From: a virus
Length of the DNA stretch: 26,496 nucleotides
Strand: one strand, 5' to 3'
Virus record (IMG/VR): IMGVR_UViG_3300017768_000068
Span: 1 to 26,496 of that record
Every line of letters starts with the position of its first letter. Position 1 is the first letter of the stretch. Below are positions 12,808 through 20,306 of this stretch, piece by piece. The notes beneath the pieces are model-generated. The model searched no databases. It worked only from the letters and a program-made list of their open reading frames with translations, and was not told the DNA's origin. The translations under genes were made by a program, and so were the position numbers.

Positions 12808-13110
12808 ATGAAAATGAAACCAATGGGTGACTCGCTTTTATTAAAAGCAAAGGAAAGACAAACTAAAACAAAAACAGGAATAATCTTATCATCAAATGAA
12901 TCAGCATTTGAATATGCAGAAGTAATTCTAGTTGGAGATGGATTATATACTCAAACAGGAGACCGAATTCCAATGACATGTAAAGTTGGAGATACAATTA
13001 TGGCACCTGCAAGATTATTATCAGGAAAAAATGGAAATGATGTAACAATCGATGATATTGATTATGTGTTAGTAAGAGAATCAGAAATACTAATGGTATC
13101 AACAAAATAA
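12808..13110 (+). CDS. groES: GroES/Cpn10 co-chaperonin (100 aa)
   Basis: The frame extends upstream to 12712 inside clpP, but ATG 12808 behind AAAGAGAAC gives a GroES-like start, MKMKPMGDSLLLKAKE. The mobile loop (about 18-33) carries GIIL (24-27), the tripeptide that docks in GroEL. The family strands (KVGDTIMAPARLL, VTIDDIDYVLVRESEILMV) follow. Residues 44-57 are a roof-loop region. Length is normal. Phage co-chaperonins such as T4 gp31 replace host GroES to fold the capsid protein; that use here is inferred. It is 11 bases downstream of clpP. Confidence 0.9.
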   Translation: MKMKPMGDSLLLKAKERQTKTKTGIILSSNESAFEYAEVILVGDGLYTQTGDRIPMTCKVGDTIMAPARLLSGKNGNDVTIDDIDYVLVRESEILMVSTK

Positions 13111-13116
13111 TAAAAT

Positions 13117-13920
13117 ATGAAATTACCAGCAGAAATAATTGTAGACAATTGGAACGAGTTATTAAGAGTTATTGATGATAACTTTGAAGGCGAAAGAAAA
13201 GATAAACTAAAAGCAATGTATACAGATCTAGAAGATAGAATGTGTATGCAACCTGCTTCAAGCATTGATCATTATCATAACGCATTTGAAGGTGGATATG
13301 TAGACCATGTATTGCGAGTTATTAAATGTGCTAAACAAGTATATATGTTGTGGAAATCAATGGGATCTGATTGTGATGGATATACAATGGAAGAATTGAT
13401 CTTTGTTGCATTGAATCATGATATTGGTAAGATGGGATTTCCTGGAGAAGGAAATGAAACATATATTCCAAATGATTCAGAATGGCATAGAAAGAATATG
13501 GGAAGGATGTATAAAGTTAATCCTAACAACCAATTTACCCTTGTAAATGACCTATCTATTTGGTTATTGCAGCATTATGGTATTGAGATCACTTGGAATG
13601 AAATGTTAGGTATTAAATTAACTGATGGATTATATGATGAACATAATAAACCTTATTTCATGTCTAGAACAGCAGATTCAAAATTAAAAACTAACTTAGG
13701 TTTTGTAATGCATCAAGCAGATTGTATGGCAGCAAGAATAGAATATGAGATGTGGGCAAAAACAAAATCATCACAAGCATCAGCAGTTAAATCTTCTATT
13801 TCAGGATTTAACAAAAATAATAAAAAAAATAATTTTAAGAAATTAGGTAATATAGCATCAAAGGGCGAAGCTGGAGCAGCCATGAAAATGTTTGATGATT
13901 TATTTGGAGATAAAAAATGA
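13117..13920 (+). CDS. HD-domain phosphohydrolase (267 aa)
   Basis: Metal-binding HD pattern: His64 in EGGYVDHVLRV, His101-Asp102 in LNHDIGKMGF, and Asp202 in MHQADCMAAR. Extra His residues at 52, 54, 124 and 153 lie near the site. HD enzymes of this kind hydrolyse phosphate esters of nucleotides or related signals; the substrate cannot be read from the sequence. After residue 225 comes an Asn/Lys-rich linker and a short end, AAMKMFDDLFGDKK, that resembles the sliding-clamp-binding tails of T4-type replication proteins. It overlaps the next gene by four bases (ATGA) and lies between groES and the late sigma gene. Confidence 0.8.
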   Translation: MKLPAEIIVDNWNELLRVIDDNFEGERKDKLKAMYTDLEDRMCMQPASSIDHYHNAFEGGYVDHVLRVIKCAKQVYMLWKSMGSDCDGYTMEELIFVALNHDIGKMGFPGEGNETYIPNDSEWHRKNMGRMYKVNPNNQFTLVNDLSIWLLQHYGIEITWNEMLGIKLTDGLYDEHNKPYFMSRTADSKLKTNLGFVMHQADCMAARIEYEMWAKTKSSQASAVKSSISGFNKNNKKNNFKKLGNIASKGEAGAAMKMFDDLFGDKK

Positions 13921-14204
13921 TAACAACAATAATAGTAATATCGGTAATATTAGCAATATCATTATTTGTTAATATAAATCAATTAAAAAAACAAGAAGAC
14001 CAAACAGATTACATTAGTGATTTAGAACAATCAAATGTAGCCTATTACGACTTTTTAGAACAATTAAAAACAAAAATTAATCAAGCCAACTCTGAAATAA
14101 GAAACGCAGATAGACAAGGAGCATTTGAAGCTTCAGACGAAGTAGGCACATCTTTTAAACTTATTAAAGAAGTAATGGATGACCTAAATCGTGGAGTTAA
14201 CTAA
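13917..14204 (+). CDS. Membrane-anchored coiled-coil protein, 95 aa
   Basis: ATG 13917 overlaps the HD gene stop (ATGA), and its own TAA overlaps the next ATG (TAATG), so the three genes are translationally coupled. Residues 2-19 are a membrane helix (ITTIIVISVILAISLFVN). The remainder is a soluble helix (DYISDLEQSNVAYYDFLEQ) ending with GAFEASDEVGTSFKLIKEVM. The short positive segment after the helix (QLKKQ) suggests the C-terminus faces the cytoplasm. No family recognised. Its coupling to the HD enzyme and sigma factor hints that it works with one of them. Confidence 0.7.
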   Translation: MITTIIVISVILAISLFVNINQLKKQEDQTDYISDLEQSNVAYYDFLEQLKTKINQANSEIRNADRQGAFEASDEVGTSFKLIKEVMDDLNRGVN

Positions 14205-15046
14205 TGAATGAGCAACAACAAGACTTACAAGAAGAACAGCCAATAGTATACAAAGATGGTGAATCGCCTGTAGATAAATTTTATATATGGTTAGAAGAAG
14301 ATAAGGCACGAATTGAAGCTGAATCTTTATTACCAAAGAAAAAAAGAAGAGGACGAAAACCTACTAAAAAGCAATATTTTACATATATTACAGACCAAGC
14401 AATTGTAGCATATAATAACGAACCTGAGTATTTAAAACGTAATAAAGTTTATTCACAACATATACATTATGCATTTGATAAGTTGGCTGAAAATATTATT
14501 CATACATTTAAATTTTATTATTTTGATGTACCTTATGTAGATGTTAAATGTGAAGTAGTTGCATTTTTAAATGAAAAAATACATAAATATGTTTTAGGTA
14601 AAGGTAAGGCTTTTTCATATTTTTCTATTATTGCAAAAAATTATCTTATTATTGCAAATAATGCAAATTATGCAAAAATGAAAGCAAAGACAGATATAAC
14701 AGTTATAGATGATTCTCGAGACTTAGGAGGTGAAGCAGTTTATAATGATTATCAAGAAAGTCTTAAAGACTTTACAAATCAATTTGTTGAGTATTATTCT
14801 ACCAATCTTAATACTATTTTTACAAATAAAAGAGATATAATTGTAGCAGATACTTTATTAGAACTATTTCGTATTAGAGATAATATAGAAAACTTTAATA
14901 AGAAGGCTCTTTATATACTAATCCGAGAACGTACAGGTCTCAAAACACAAAACATTACCAAAGTTGTTAACATAATGAAAAAACATTATGCTACAATGTT
15001 CAAAAACTATTCAGATAGAGGGTTTATAGGTACTCATAAATCATAG
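14204..15046 (+). CDS. gp55: T4 gp55-like late-transcription sigma factor (280 aa)
   Basis: The diagnostic stretch is GKAFSYFSIIAKNYLIIANN (132-151 or so), a divergent sigma region 2 as found in gp55-type phage sigma factors. It is preceded by AFDKLAENIIHTFKFYYFD. A C-terminal helical region (ALYILIRERTGLKTQNITKV) could be a reduced DNA-contact domain. Residues 45-57 (KKKRRGRKPTKKQ) form a basic AT-hook-like patch. In T4, gp55 directs host RNA polymerase to late promoters. The repeated CATATTTATWTTAAA motif in this window is the obvious candidate target. It is translationally coupled to the two genes before it and lies immediately before the tail module. Family assignment is by pattern memory. 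Confidence 0.75.
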   Translation: MNEQQQDLQEEQPIVYKDGESPVDKFYIWLEEDKARIEAESLLPKKKRRGRKPTKKQYFTYITDQAIVAYNNEPEYLKRNKVYSQHIHYAFDKLAENIIHTFKFYYFDVPYVDVKCEVVAFLNEKIHKYVLGKGKAFSYFSIIAKNYLIIANNANYAKMKAKTDITVIDDSRDLGGEAVYNDYQESLKDFTNQFVEYYSTNLNTIFTNKRDIIVADTLLELFRIRDNIENFNKKALYILIRERTGLKTQNITKVVNIMKKHYATMFKNYSDRGFIGTHKS

Positions 15047-15051
15047 TTGTA

Positions 15052-15067
15052 CATATTTATTTTAAAG
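15052..15067 (+). promoter_or_regulatory. Putative late promoter of the baseplate module, CATATTTATTTTAAAG
   Basis: Same motif as at 2820 (14 or more identical bases), 26 bases before ATG 15078 and followed by AAAGGGAA as ribosome-binding site. It lies between the sigma factor gene and the first gene of the tail module, where a switch from middle to late expression would be expected. Confidence 0.5.
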
Positions 15068-15077
15068 GGAATAAACT

Positions 15078-15455
15078 ATGCATGATGAATTTGAATTGTT
15101 CAAAGGAACTACATTTTCTGATTTAATGAAAGATATCTATCATAATTCTAAAAAGAAAGATAGACAAATAAATACATTGATTCAAGAACTACAGCCATTA
15201 ATAAAAAATATAGGTGATGCAACAGTAATAGTTCCTTTGATAAAAGAATACCTTGATGTATCGGTAAAAAATGATGAACATTTAGTTAAATTAGCAGCTG
15301 TAGTACAACGGTTAGTAGGATCTGCTTCTAAAGATGGTGGCGATGAATATGGAATGAGTGAAGAAGAAAAAGCTAGACTATTACAAACAGCTCAAGAAGA
15401 ATTAGATGCGATACATAAAGAACAAGATGAAATAAATTTAGGAGGAACTAAATGA
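15078..15455 (+). CDS. Conserved phage protein preceding the baseplate hub, 125 aa
   Basis: Starts at ATG 15078 after AAAGGGAATAAACT. It is all-helical and charged: ELFKGTTFSDLMKDIYHNSK, then INTLIQELQPLIKNIGDATV, IVPLIKEYLDVSVKNDEHLV and KLAAVVQRLV, with an acidic tail. From memory the FKGTTFSDL...LVPLIKEYLDV pattern is found beside tail genes in marine phages, without a known role. It ends with an AGGAGGA ribosome-binding site for the next gene and overlaps it by four bases. A baseplate or tail assembly role is inferred from position. Confidence 0.7.
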   Translation: MHDEFELFKGTTFSDLMKDIYHNSKKKDRQINTLIQELQPLIKNIGDATVIVPLIKEYLDVSVKNDEHLVKLAAVVQRLVGSASKDGGDEYGMSEEEKARLLQTAQEELDAIHKEQDEINLGGTK

Positions 15456-17743
15456 GTAGTATAACTTGGGGCTATGGTGAAGTTGTTAGCATTGATAATG
15501 CATTCAACCAAAAAACTGCTGCAAAAGAAAAAACAAAACAAGGTGGCGGTGAAGACGAAGCTAAAGATACTGTACGTGGTGAAATAGAAGTAATGTTACA
15601 AGGTAACATGACAGGTGCAGGAAATAAAACATCAGGTAAAAAAATAACAGCATATCCAGCAGATGGAAACATTATAAAAACACCATTGGTTGGAGAACAT
15701 GTTATATGCTTCCAAGGTCCTGGACCAGAAGCAGGATCAGCGCCACCCGATACAAAATCAGGAGATAAAAAAACAGGAAATCAATTTGATGTTGATTGGT
15801 ATTATCTTCCGCCAGTATATCTTGGTGGTAATGTACATTTAAATGCAAATCCTCAAGCTGCAGATGGTGGGGTAAAGAGTAAGACAAATACTGTACAAGA
15901 TGGAGAAAAAAAATCTAAAACTGAGGCATATGAAAATATAGAATCAGGAAATCCATCAACAACAAATAAAGCACCGACGGATGCAGGTACAGTTAATACA
16001 AAACAGAATATGGATAAACTTCCACCAAACATGGATTATTTATCAACTTCTATGGTAGAAAAATTTCAAAAATTAGAAGAAGCTGTACTTGTATATAAGA
16101 ACCAATTAGATTTAGGAGCTCCTGGTAAAGATGAAGCAGGCCTAAAAGATAAAGAACAAAAAATTGAAGATTATAAAAAAGAATTAGAAGAAGGAGGATA
16201 TACAGGAGAATTTAAAGAGTCTGAAGAAAAATTTGGATATGATACAAATACAGGTTATTTAGAATTATCTACATTAGGAGCTGAAAATTACGATTTTCAA
16301 AAACAATATGATGCAGGACAAACTACTTTTAGTTATGATAAGATAAAAAGTCTTCCACAAAATTCAAGAGGTATGGGAGATAAAAACTTTTATACATTAG
16401 AAGAATTAAATAATTTTACACCTAATCCTAAACCACCTGGAGGAGGAGGTCCAAACTCTAATCCAAATACTAGCAATCCTAGAGGAGGGAAAAATAGAGG
16501 TGAAAATCAAGATTTTGTTGAACAAGAAGATTTAAATAATTTACAGCCATATGAAGGTGATATGCTTATCCAAGGTAGGTTTGGCCAAAGTATTAGATTA
16601 GGATCAACAATTAATCCAAAAGATCCAAAACGATATGTAGTACAGCCATCATATAGTGCTGGTACAGCAGGACAACCAGCTCCAATTAATATATTAAGAG
16701 CCGGTCAATCTACCAACCAAACAAATCAAAATAATGATTATATAATTGAAGATATTAACGGAGATAAGGCTTCAATATATATGTGTTCGGGTCAACAAAT
16801 TCCAATAACATTAGCAAGTCCAACATTTGATGCATTACAAGAATGTATAGGTGGTAATTCAGGAGACTCAACCGGTTGTGCAGGATCAAGATATGATTCA
16901 AATGGAAATGTAATGCCATCTTACAATTGTAGTGGAGGCTCTAGTGGATTAATTGATGCAAGTGCAGAAATGAGTTTAGATGAGGTTGCAGATATATCAG
17001 ACCTAGAAGAATTAGATGGTGATTATGAATACTTTAATACTACAAAAGGAACTCCTAATTATGCAAAAGTAGTAGGAACAGATAAGCTTGTATTGATACA
17101 AGGAAATCCTGTACGTAAGACAATGGCACCTCGAGTTCTTGCATTATTTAGAGCTGCAAAAGAAGATGGAATATCTTTAAAATTAAATAGTTCATTCAGA
17201 GGTTTATATCAAATAAACCACCCTAAAACAGGAAAGAAATTAGCATCTGGACAAGTAAATTGTAGATATTCATGTGCTATAAATAAAAGTTGGTCTACAA
17301 AATCAAACATGGAGAACAGAAAAAGTCCATTATGGACAGCAGGTTCTACTAAATTTAAGCCATGGGTAGCAATTCCAGGAACTAGTAGACATCAAAGTGG
17401 TACTGCAATTGATTTAGATTATAAACGATATAAAGATGGTAAGAAAACAAGAACTACTGATAAAGATGGTGTATATGCTTGGTTAGTTGCAAATTCATAT
17501 AAATTTGGATTTGTAAGATCAGTAAAATCAGAAGAATGGCATTTTGAATATAATCTTGGTTGGGCAAAGAAAGGACCATTTGGAAGATTAAGACCAAGTA
17601 GTGGAAATAAATGGCACGGCCAAGACCAATATTTCCAAGATGGAACTAATGCTTGGTTAAAACCAAAAAGGTCAGGAGGTCAGGCTATAACGGAAGTATT
17701 GACACTTGGTCTTTTAGGTGATGGTGATGGAATAATAGGTTAA
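15452..17743 (+). CDS. Baseplate central hub (gp5-like) with C-terminal M15 D,D-carboxypeptidase/endopeptidase domain (763 aa)
   Basis: Residues 1-130 form an OB-like hub domain (SSITWGYGEVVSIDNAF, GEIEVMLQ, TPLVGEHVICFQGPGP, DWYYLPPVYLGG). Residues 200-360 are a charged, Gly/Asn/Pro-rich linker. Residues 368-455 carry a second hub-type unit (GDMLIQGRFGQSIRLGST, INILRAGQS, ASIYMCSGQQI). The C-terminal 535-710 domain is a VanY/M15 peptidase: SRHQSGTAIDLD gives His647 and Asp654, and EEWHFEYN gives Glu694 and His697, the zinc ligands and catalytic Glu. It would cleave peptidoglycan peptides as the tail crosses the cell wall, taking the place of T4 gp5 lysozyme. The four-base overlap with the upstream gene shows coupling. 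Confidence 0.85.
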   Translation: MSSITWGYGEVVSIDNAFNQKTAAKEKTKQGGGEDEAKDTVRGEIEVMLQGNMTGAGNKTSGKKITAYPADGNIIKTPLVGEHVICFQGPGPEAGSAPPDTKSGDKKTGNQFDVDWYYLPPVYLGGNVHLNANPQAADGGVKSKTNTVQDGEKKSKTEAYENIESGNPSTTNKAPTDAGTVNTKQNMDKLPPNMDYLSTSMVEKFQKLEEAVLVYKNQLDLGAPGKDEAGLKDKEQKIEDYKKELEEGGYTGEFKESEEKFGYDTNTGYLELSTLGAENYDFQKQYDAGQTTFSYDKIKSLPQNSRGMGDKNFYTLEELNNFTPNPKPPGGGGPNSNPNTSNPRGGKNRGENQDFVEQEDLNNLQPYEGDMLIQGRFGQSIRLGSTINPKDPKRYVVQPSYSAGTAGQPAPINILRAGQSTNQTNQNNDYIIEDINGDKASIYMCSGQQIPITLASPTFDALQECIGGNSGDSTGCAGSRYDSNGNVMPSYNCSGGSSGLIDASAEMSLDEVADISDLEELDGDYEYFNTTKGTPNYAKVVGTDKLVLIQGNPVRKTMAPRVLALFRAAKEDGISLKLNSSFRGLYQINHPKTGKKLASGQVNCRYSCAINKSWSTKSNMENRKSPLWTAGSTKFKPWVAIPGTSRHQSGTAIDLDYKRYKDGKKTRTTDKDGVYAWLVANSYKFGFVRSVKSEEWHFEYNLGWAKKGPFGRLRPSSGNKWHGQDQYFQDGTNAWLKPKRSGGQAITEVLTLGLLGDGDGIIG

Positions 17744-17755
17744 TGGAGAAATAAT

Positions 17756-19165
17756 ATGTCACAAAAAAGCGCAGATAATATAGTAGTAAGAGCAGAAACC
17801 GTATATGGAGCTAGTCATTGGGGTGAAGAAAATGTATATGTATTTCCACCTGATGGAAAACAACCGCGTGGCGTAATTTGGGTAATACCTCCACCATCAC
17901 ATACTGAATTCGAATACAAAGATAACCCAGGATTTCCTGGACAACATTTTGCATATGATTATGTAATGAATGCAATCCAGATGGGAGATATACCTCAAGA
18001 TGATTGGATTGTTGTAATAGCACATACACATGAAACGTCGGTTGAAAGAGCAGCATGGAATGCAAAAGAAACATTTAACGAACGAGGATTTAATTATATT
18101 AAGCATATTAACTTATGTGGTTGTTGTTCTGATGATAGAGATTATCCATTTGAAAATGTTGTATTTGCAATGGGAGCAGGCGCCCAAGCTGTTGATTTTA
18201 ATGACCCAACATTAACAGGAGTAGCATTAGTTGATCCAGCAATAATACCTCCATTAGATATTCCTGATGATTTAGTACCTAATATTACGATGATAAGTAA
18301 TCCAAATAATTTTGATACAACAACAACTGGTGGACAACAAGCCATAATTGCACAAGAACAATTAGCAGACAAATTAGGAGATAATGCAAAAACATCTTTA
18401 TCAGATGCATTTAATTTTGCTGCAATGGCAGCTGCATTATTAGCAGCTTTAAATTTTAAAGGTGGACCTGGAAGTGGAGGAATAACAGATGGTATGGAAG
18501 AACCAGGAGCCACTACATGTTATAAAAAGGCAAATGAATCAGGAGAAATAGATTCATATGAAGAAGCTGTATTAGATGATAATGGAGATGAAATAGAAGG
18601 ACAATCACCAGAAATAAAATATCGAACTACTGATAATCTTGAAGAGGCTTGGGTAGATGAAAGAGGAAAGCCAATACAAGTGGAGTGTCCAGATACACCA
18701 GATGCAGATGCAAAAGAAGTAGGTGCAGATAAAACTGCAGTAGATGAAAAACCATTAAATCAAAATACACCGCCTCCTACTAGTCCAACATCAGGAGGAG
18801 GAGAATATGCTGGACCACAAGTAATTATTACATCTGATAGGCTATTGTTTAATGCAAGAGCAGAATCTATTCTAATGTCAGCAGGAACTCATATAGGACT
18901 TTCAGCATTAGAAGTTGTTGGCGTAGATGCAGGACAACACTTTACAGTAAATGCTCCAGAAATATATTTAGGTTTAGGAGCAGAAGAACCAATAGTGTTA
19001 GGAAATGAGTTAGAACAATGGTTAGATGGATTATTAGATGTATTGTCTAAACTGACTTATACAAATGCAGGAGGACCAACCGGACCAGCTATTAATATAG
19101 CATTAATAAACCCATTACGTTCAAGCCTTCCTCAAATTAAAAGTCCTCAGAATAAGACCTTATAA
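17756..19165 (+). CDS. Tail spike/puncturing protein with N-terminal alpha/beta-hydrolase-like domain (469 aa)
   Basis: Preceded by GGAGAAATAAT. Residues 353-420 (QVIITSDRLLFNARAESIL, HIGLSAL, HFTVNAPEIYLGL) are a repeating beta segment of the type that forms the spike tip in baseplate puncture proteins. Residues 38-190 instead read as an alpha/beta-hydrolase order: strand GVIWVIPPP, helix AYDYVMNAIQMG, strand WIVVIAHTHETS, helix, strand HINLCGCCSDD, helix, strand GVALVDPAI, strand NITMISNPNNFD. GCCSD (122-126) sits at the nucleophile elbow, with Cys124 as candidate nucleophile. Residues 218-232 are Ala-rich, and 240-350 form an acidic linker. The spike tip is fairly certain; the enzyme domain is a proposal. 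Confidence 0.7.
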   Translation: MSQKSADNIVVRAETVYGASHWGEENVYVFPPDGKQPRGVIWVIPPPSHTEFEYKDNPGFPGQHFAYDYVMNAIQMGDIPQDDWIVVIAHTHETSVERAAWNAKETFNERGFNYIKHINLCGCCSDDRDYPFENVVFAMGAGAQAVDFNDPTLTGVALVDPAIIPPLDIPDDLVPNITMISNPNNFDTTTTGGQQAIIAQEQLADKLGDNAKTSLSDAFNFAAMAAALLAALNFKGGPGSGGITDGMEEPGATTCYKKANESGEIDSYEEAVLDDNGDEIEGQSPEIKYRTTDNLEEAWVDERGKPIQVECPDTPDADAKEVGADKTAVDEKPLNQNTPPPTSPTSGGGEYAGPQVIITSDRLLFNARAESILMSAGTHIGLSALEVVGVDAGQHFTVNAPEIYLGLGAEEPIVLGNELEQWLDGLLDVLSKLTYTNAGGPTGPAINIALINPLRSSLPQIKSPQNKTL

Positions 19166-19169
19166 CAAG

Positions 19170-19185
19170 TACCTAAATTTAGGTA
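19170..19185. terminator. 16-base perfect palindrome between tail genes
   Basis: TACCTAAATTTAGGTA lies five bases after the stop of the spike gene and four before a putative late promoter. As RNA it folds into a 6-7 base-pair stem, but no T-run follows. It may be a weak terminator, a processing site or an operator. Confidence 0.4.
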
Positions 19186-19189
19186 TCTT

Positions 19190-19205
19190 CATATTTATAT
19201 TAAAA
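19190..19205 (+). promoter_or_regulatory. Putative late promoter, CATATTTATATTAAAA
   Basis: All 16 bases are identical to 1435-1450. It lies 31 bases before ATG 19221 and probably starts the transcript of the wedge genes (gp25, gp6 and the following structural proteins). Confidence 0.5.
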
Positions 19206-19220
19206 TAATTGGAGAAAACT

Positions 19221-19670
19221 ATGGATACAAAGAGTTTTGTAAAAATTTTACGAAAAGTAATTCGAGAAGAAGTTTCTAAAGCTGTAACAAAAGCTTTAAA
19301 TGAAAATGTAATATCGGATAAACAAGTTATGGATCATGGTATAAATTTATCTGAAATTGCAGAAAATCCTATGCCAACTCGTCCGTATGCAAAAAAGAAA
19401 AAATTTGCAAAAAATTCAATGATTAATGACTTATTAAATGAAACAGCAGCAACTGGTGATTTTGCATCAATGATGGAAGGACCTGCAGTAGGAATGATGG
19501 ATGATTATCCTCAAATGGGCCCTACTAGAAAATCTCAAATGGTTGGTATTAATGGAGAAGCAGTTAAGCCTGCAACTAAAGAATTAGAAGCAGTTAATAA
19601 TGCTATTAATAAAGATTATAGTCATTTAATAAAGGCAATTAATAAGAAAAATGGTAAAATGGGAGTATAA
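19221..19670 (+). CDS. Protein with N-terminal VIREEV helix tag, 149 aa, before gp25
   Basis: A longer frame would begin with TTG at 19209, but that TTG is part of the TTGGAG ribosome-binding site, so ATG 19221 is the start. Residues 4-28 (KSFVKILRKVIREEVSKAV, then KALNEN) are an amphipathic helix matching those of the proteins at 3264 and 3666. The rest is low-complexity with a Lys cluster (YAKKKKFAKN) and Met/Gly/Pro-rich stretches (FASMMEGPAVGMMDDY). It seems largely disordered, as scaffold or tail-assembly proteins can be. No named family recognised. It heads the baseplate wedge operon. Confidence 0.7.
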   Translation: MDTKSFVKILRKVIREEVSKAVTKALNENVISDKQVMDHGINLSEIAENPMPTRPYAKKKKFAKNSMINDLLNETAATGDFASMMEGPAVGMMDDYPQMGPTRKSQMVGINGEAVKPATKELEAVNNAINKDYSHLIKAINKKNGKMGV

Positions 19671-19675
19671 GATAA

Positions 19676-20293
19676 ATGGCAAATAATAGGACATTTAATA
19701 AAGAGCGACAATCTGCATATCTCAAAGGAGGTGGCAGACCATTGTATTCTTACAATCCTATTGATATAGAAGAAGATATTGCTATTGGTGTAATGTTACC
19801 ATTTAATGGAGCAAATAATGCAGTTGCAGAATTTAAACCAACCGATGCATATGAATCAGTATCAGGATCTGCGGCAACAACAGTAAATGCTAGTGCAAAA
19901 AAAATACCTGGTAAATTTCCATTGTCATATACAACCGAAGAACAAGCCTTATCAAATTTAAAAAATTTATTATTAACATATCCAGGTGAAAGATATATGC
20001 AGCCAACATTTGGAGTAAGAATTAAAGATAGAGTATTTGAACCTAATTCACCAGAATTAGTGGTAAAACTAAATAAAGAAATTCAAGATGCAATTAGCTA
20101 TTGGTTACCATATATTAAAGTATCAGCAATTAATATTGATAATAAAGAAAAAGATGGTTTAATTCAAAATACATTATTTATTAAACTAACGTTTAGAGTA
20201 ACTGAGCAAGGTGCAGAACAAGCAATAACATTGGTAAGTAATGGAGATTCAACTACAACTGTAGATGCATCTACAATGGCAGGAGCATATTAA
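19676..20293 (+). CDS. gp25: Baseplate wedge protein, T4 gp25-like (205 aa)
   Basis: The gp25/TssE-type core is at residues 88-125: EEQALSNLKNLLLTYPGERY, then MQPTFGVRIKDRVFE, followed by a helix (LVVKLNKEIQDAISYWLPYI) and strands (TLFIKLTFRVTEQ). gp25 joins the sheath to the baseplate wedge in contractile tails. The N-terminal 80 residues are an extension not found in the roughly 130-residue T4 protein and contain a short IGVMLPFNG strand region. It is followed after 13 bases by gp6, the usual order in T4-like phages. Confidence 0.88.
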   Translation: MANNRTFNKERQSAYLKGGGRPLYSYNPIDIEEDIAIGVMLPFNGANNAVAEFKPTDAYESVSGSAATTVNASAKKIPGKFPLSYTTEEQALSNLKNLLLTYPGERYMQPTFGVRIKDRVFEPNSPELVVKLNKEIQDAISYWLPYIKVSAINIDNKEKDGLIQNTLFIKLTFRVTEQGAEQAITLVSNGDSTTTVDASTMAGAY

Positions 20294-20306
20294 TAGGGAA
20301 TAACTT

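Noticed and set aside
18142-18513. Minus-strand open frame of 123 codons opposite the spike gene
   Set aside because: It mirrors the codon pattern of a strongly supported + strand gene, has no ribosome site, and every other gene in the window is on the + strand. Other minus-strand frames (for example 3038-3232, 4110-4340, 5489-5749, 25799-26062) were rejected for the same reason.
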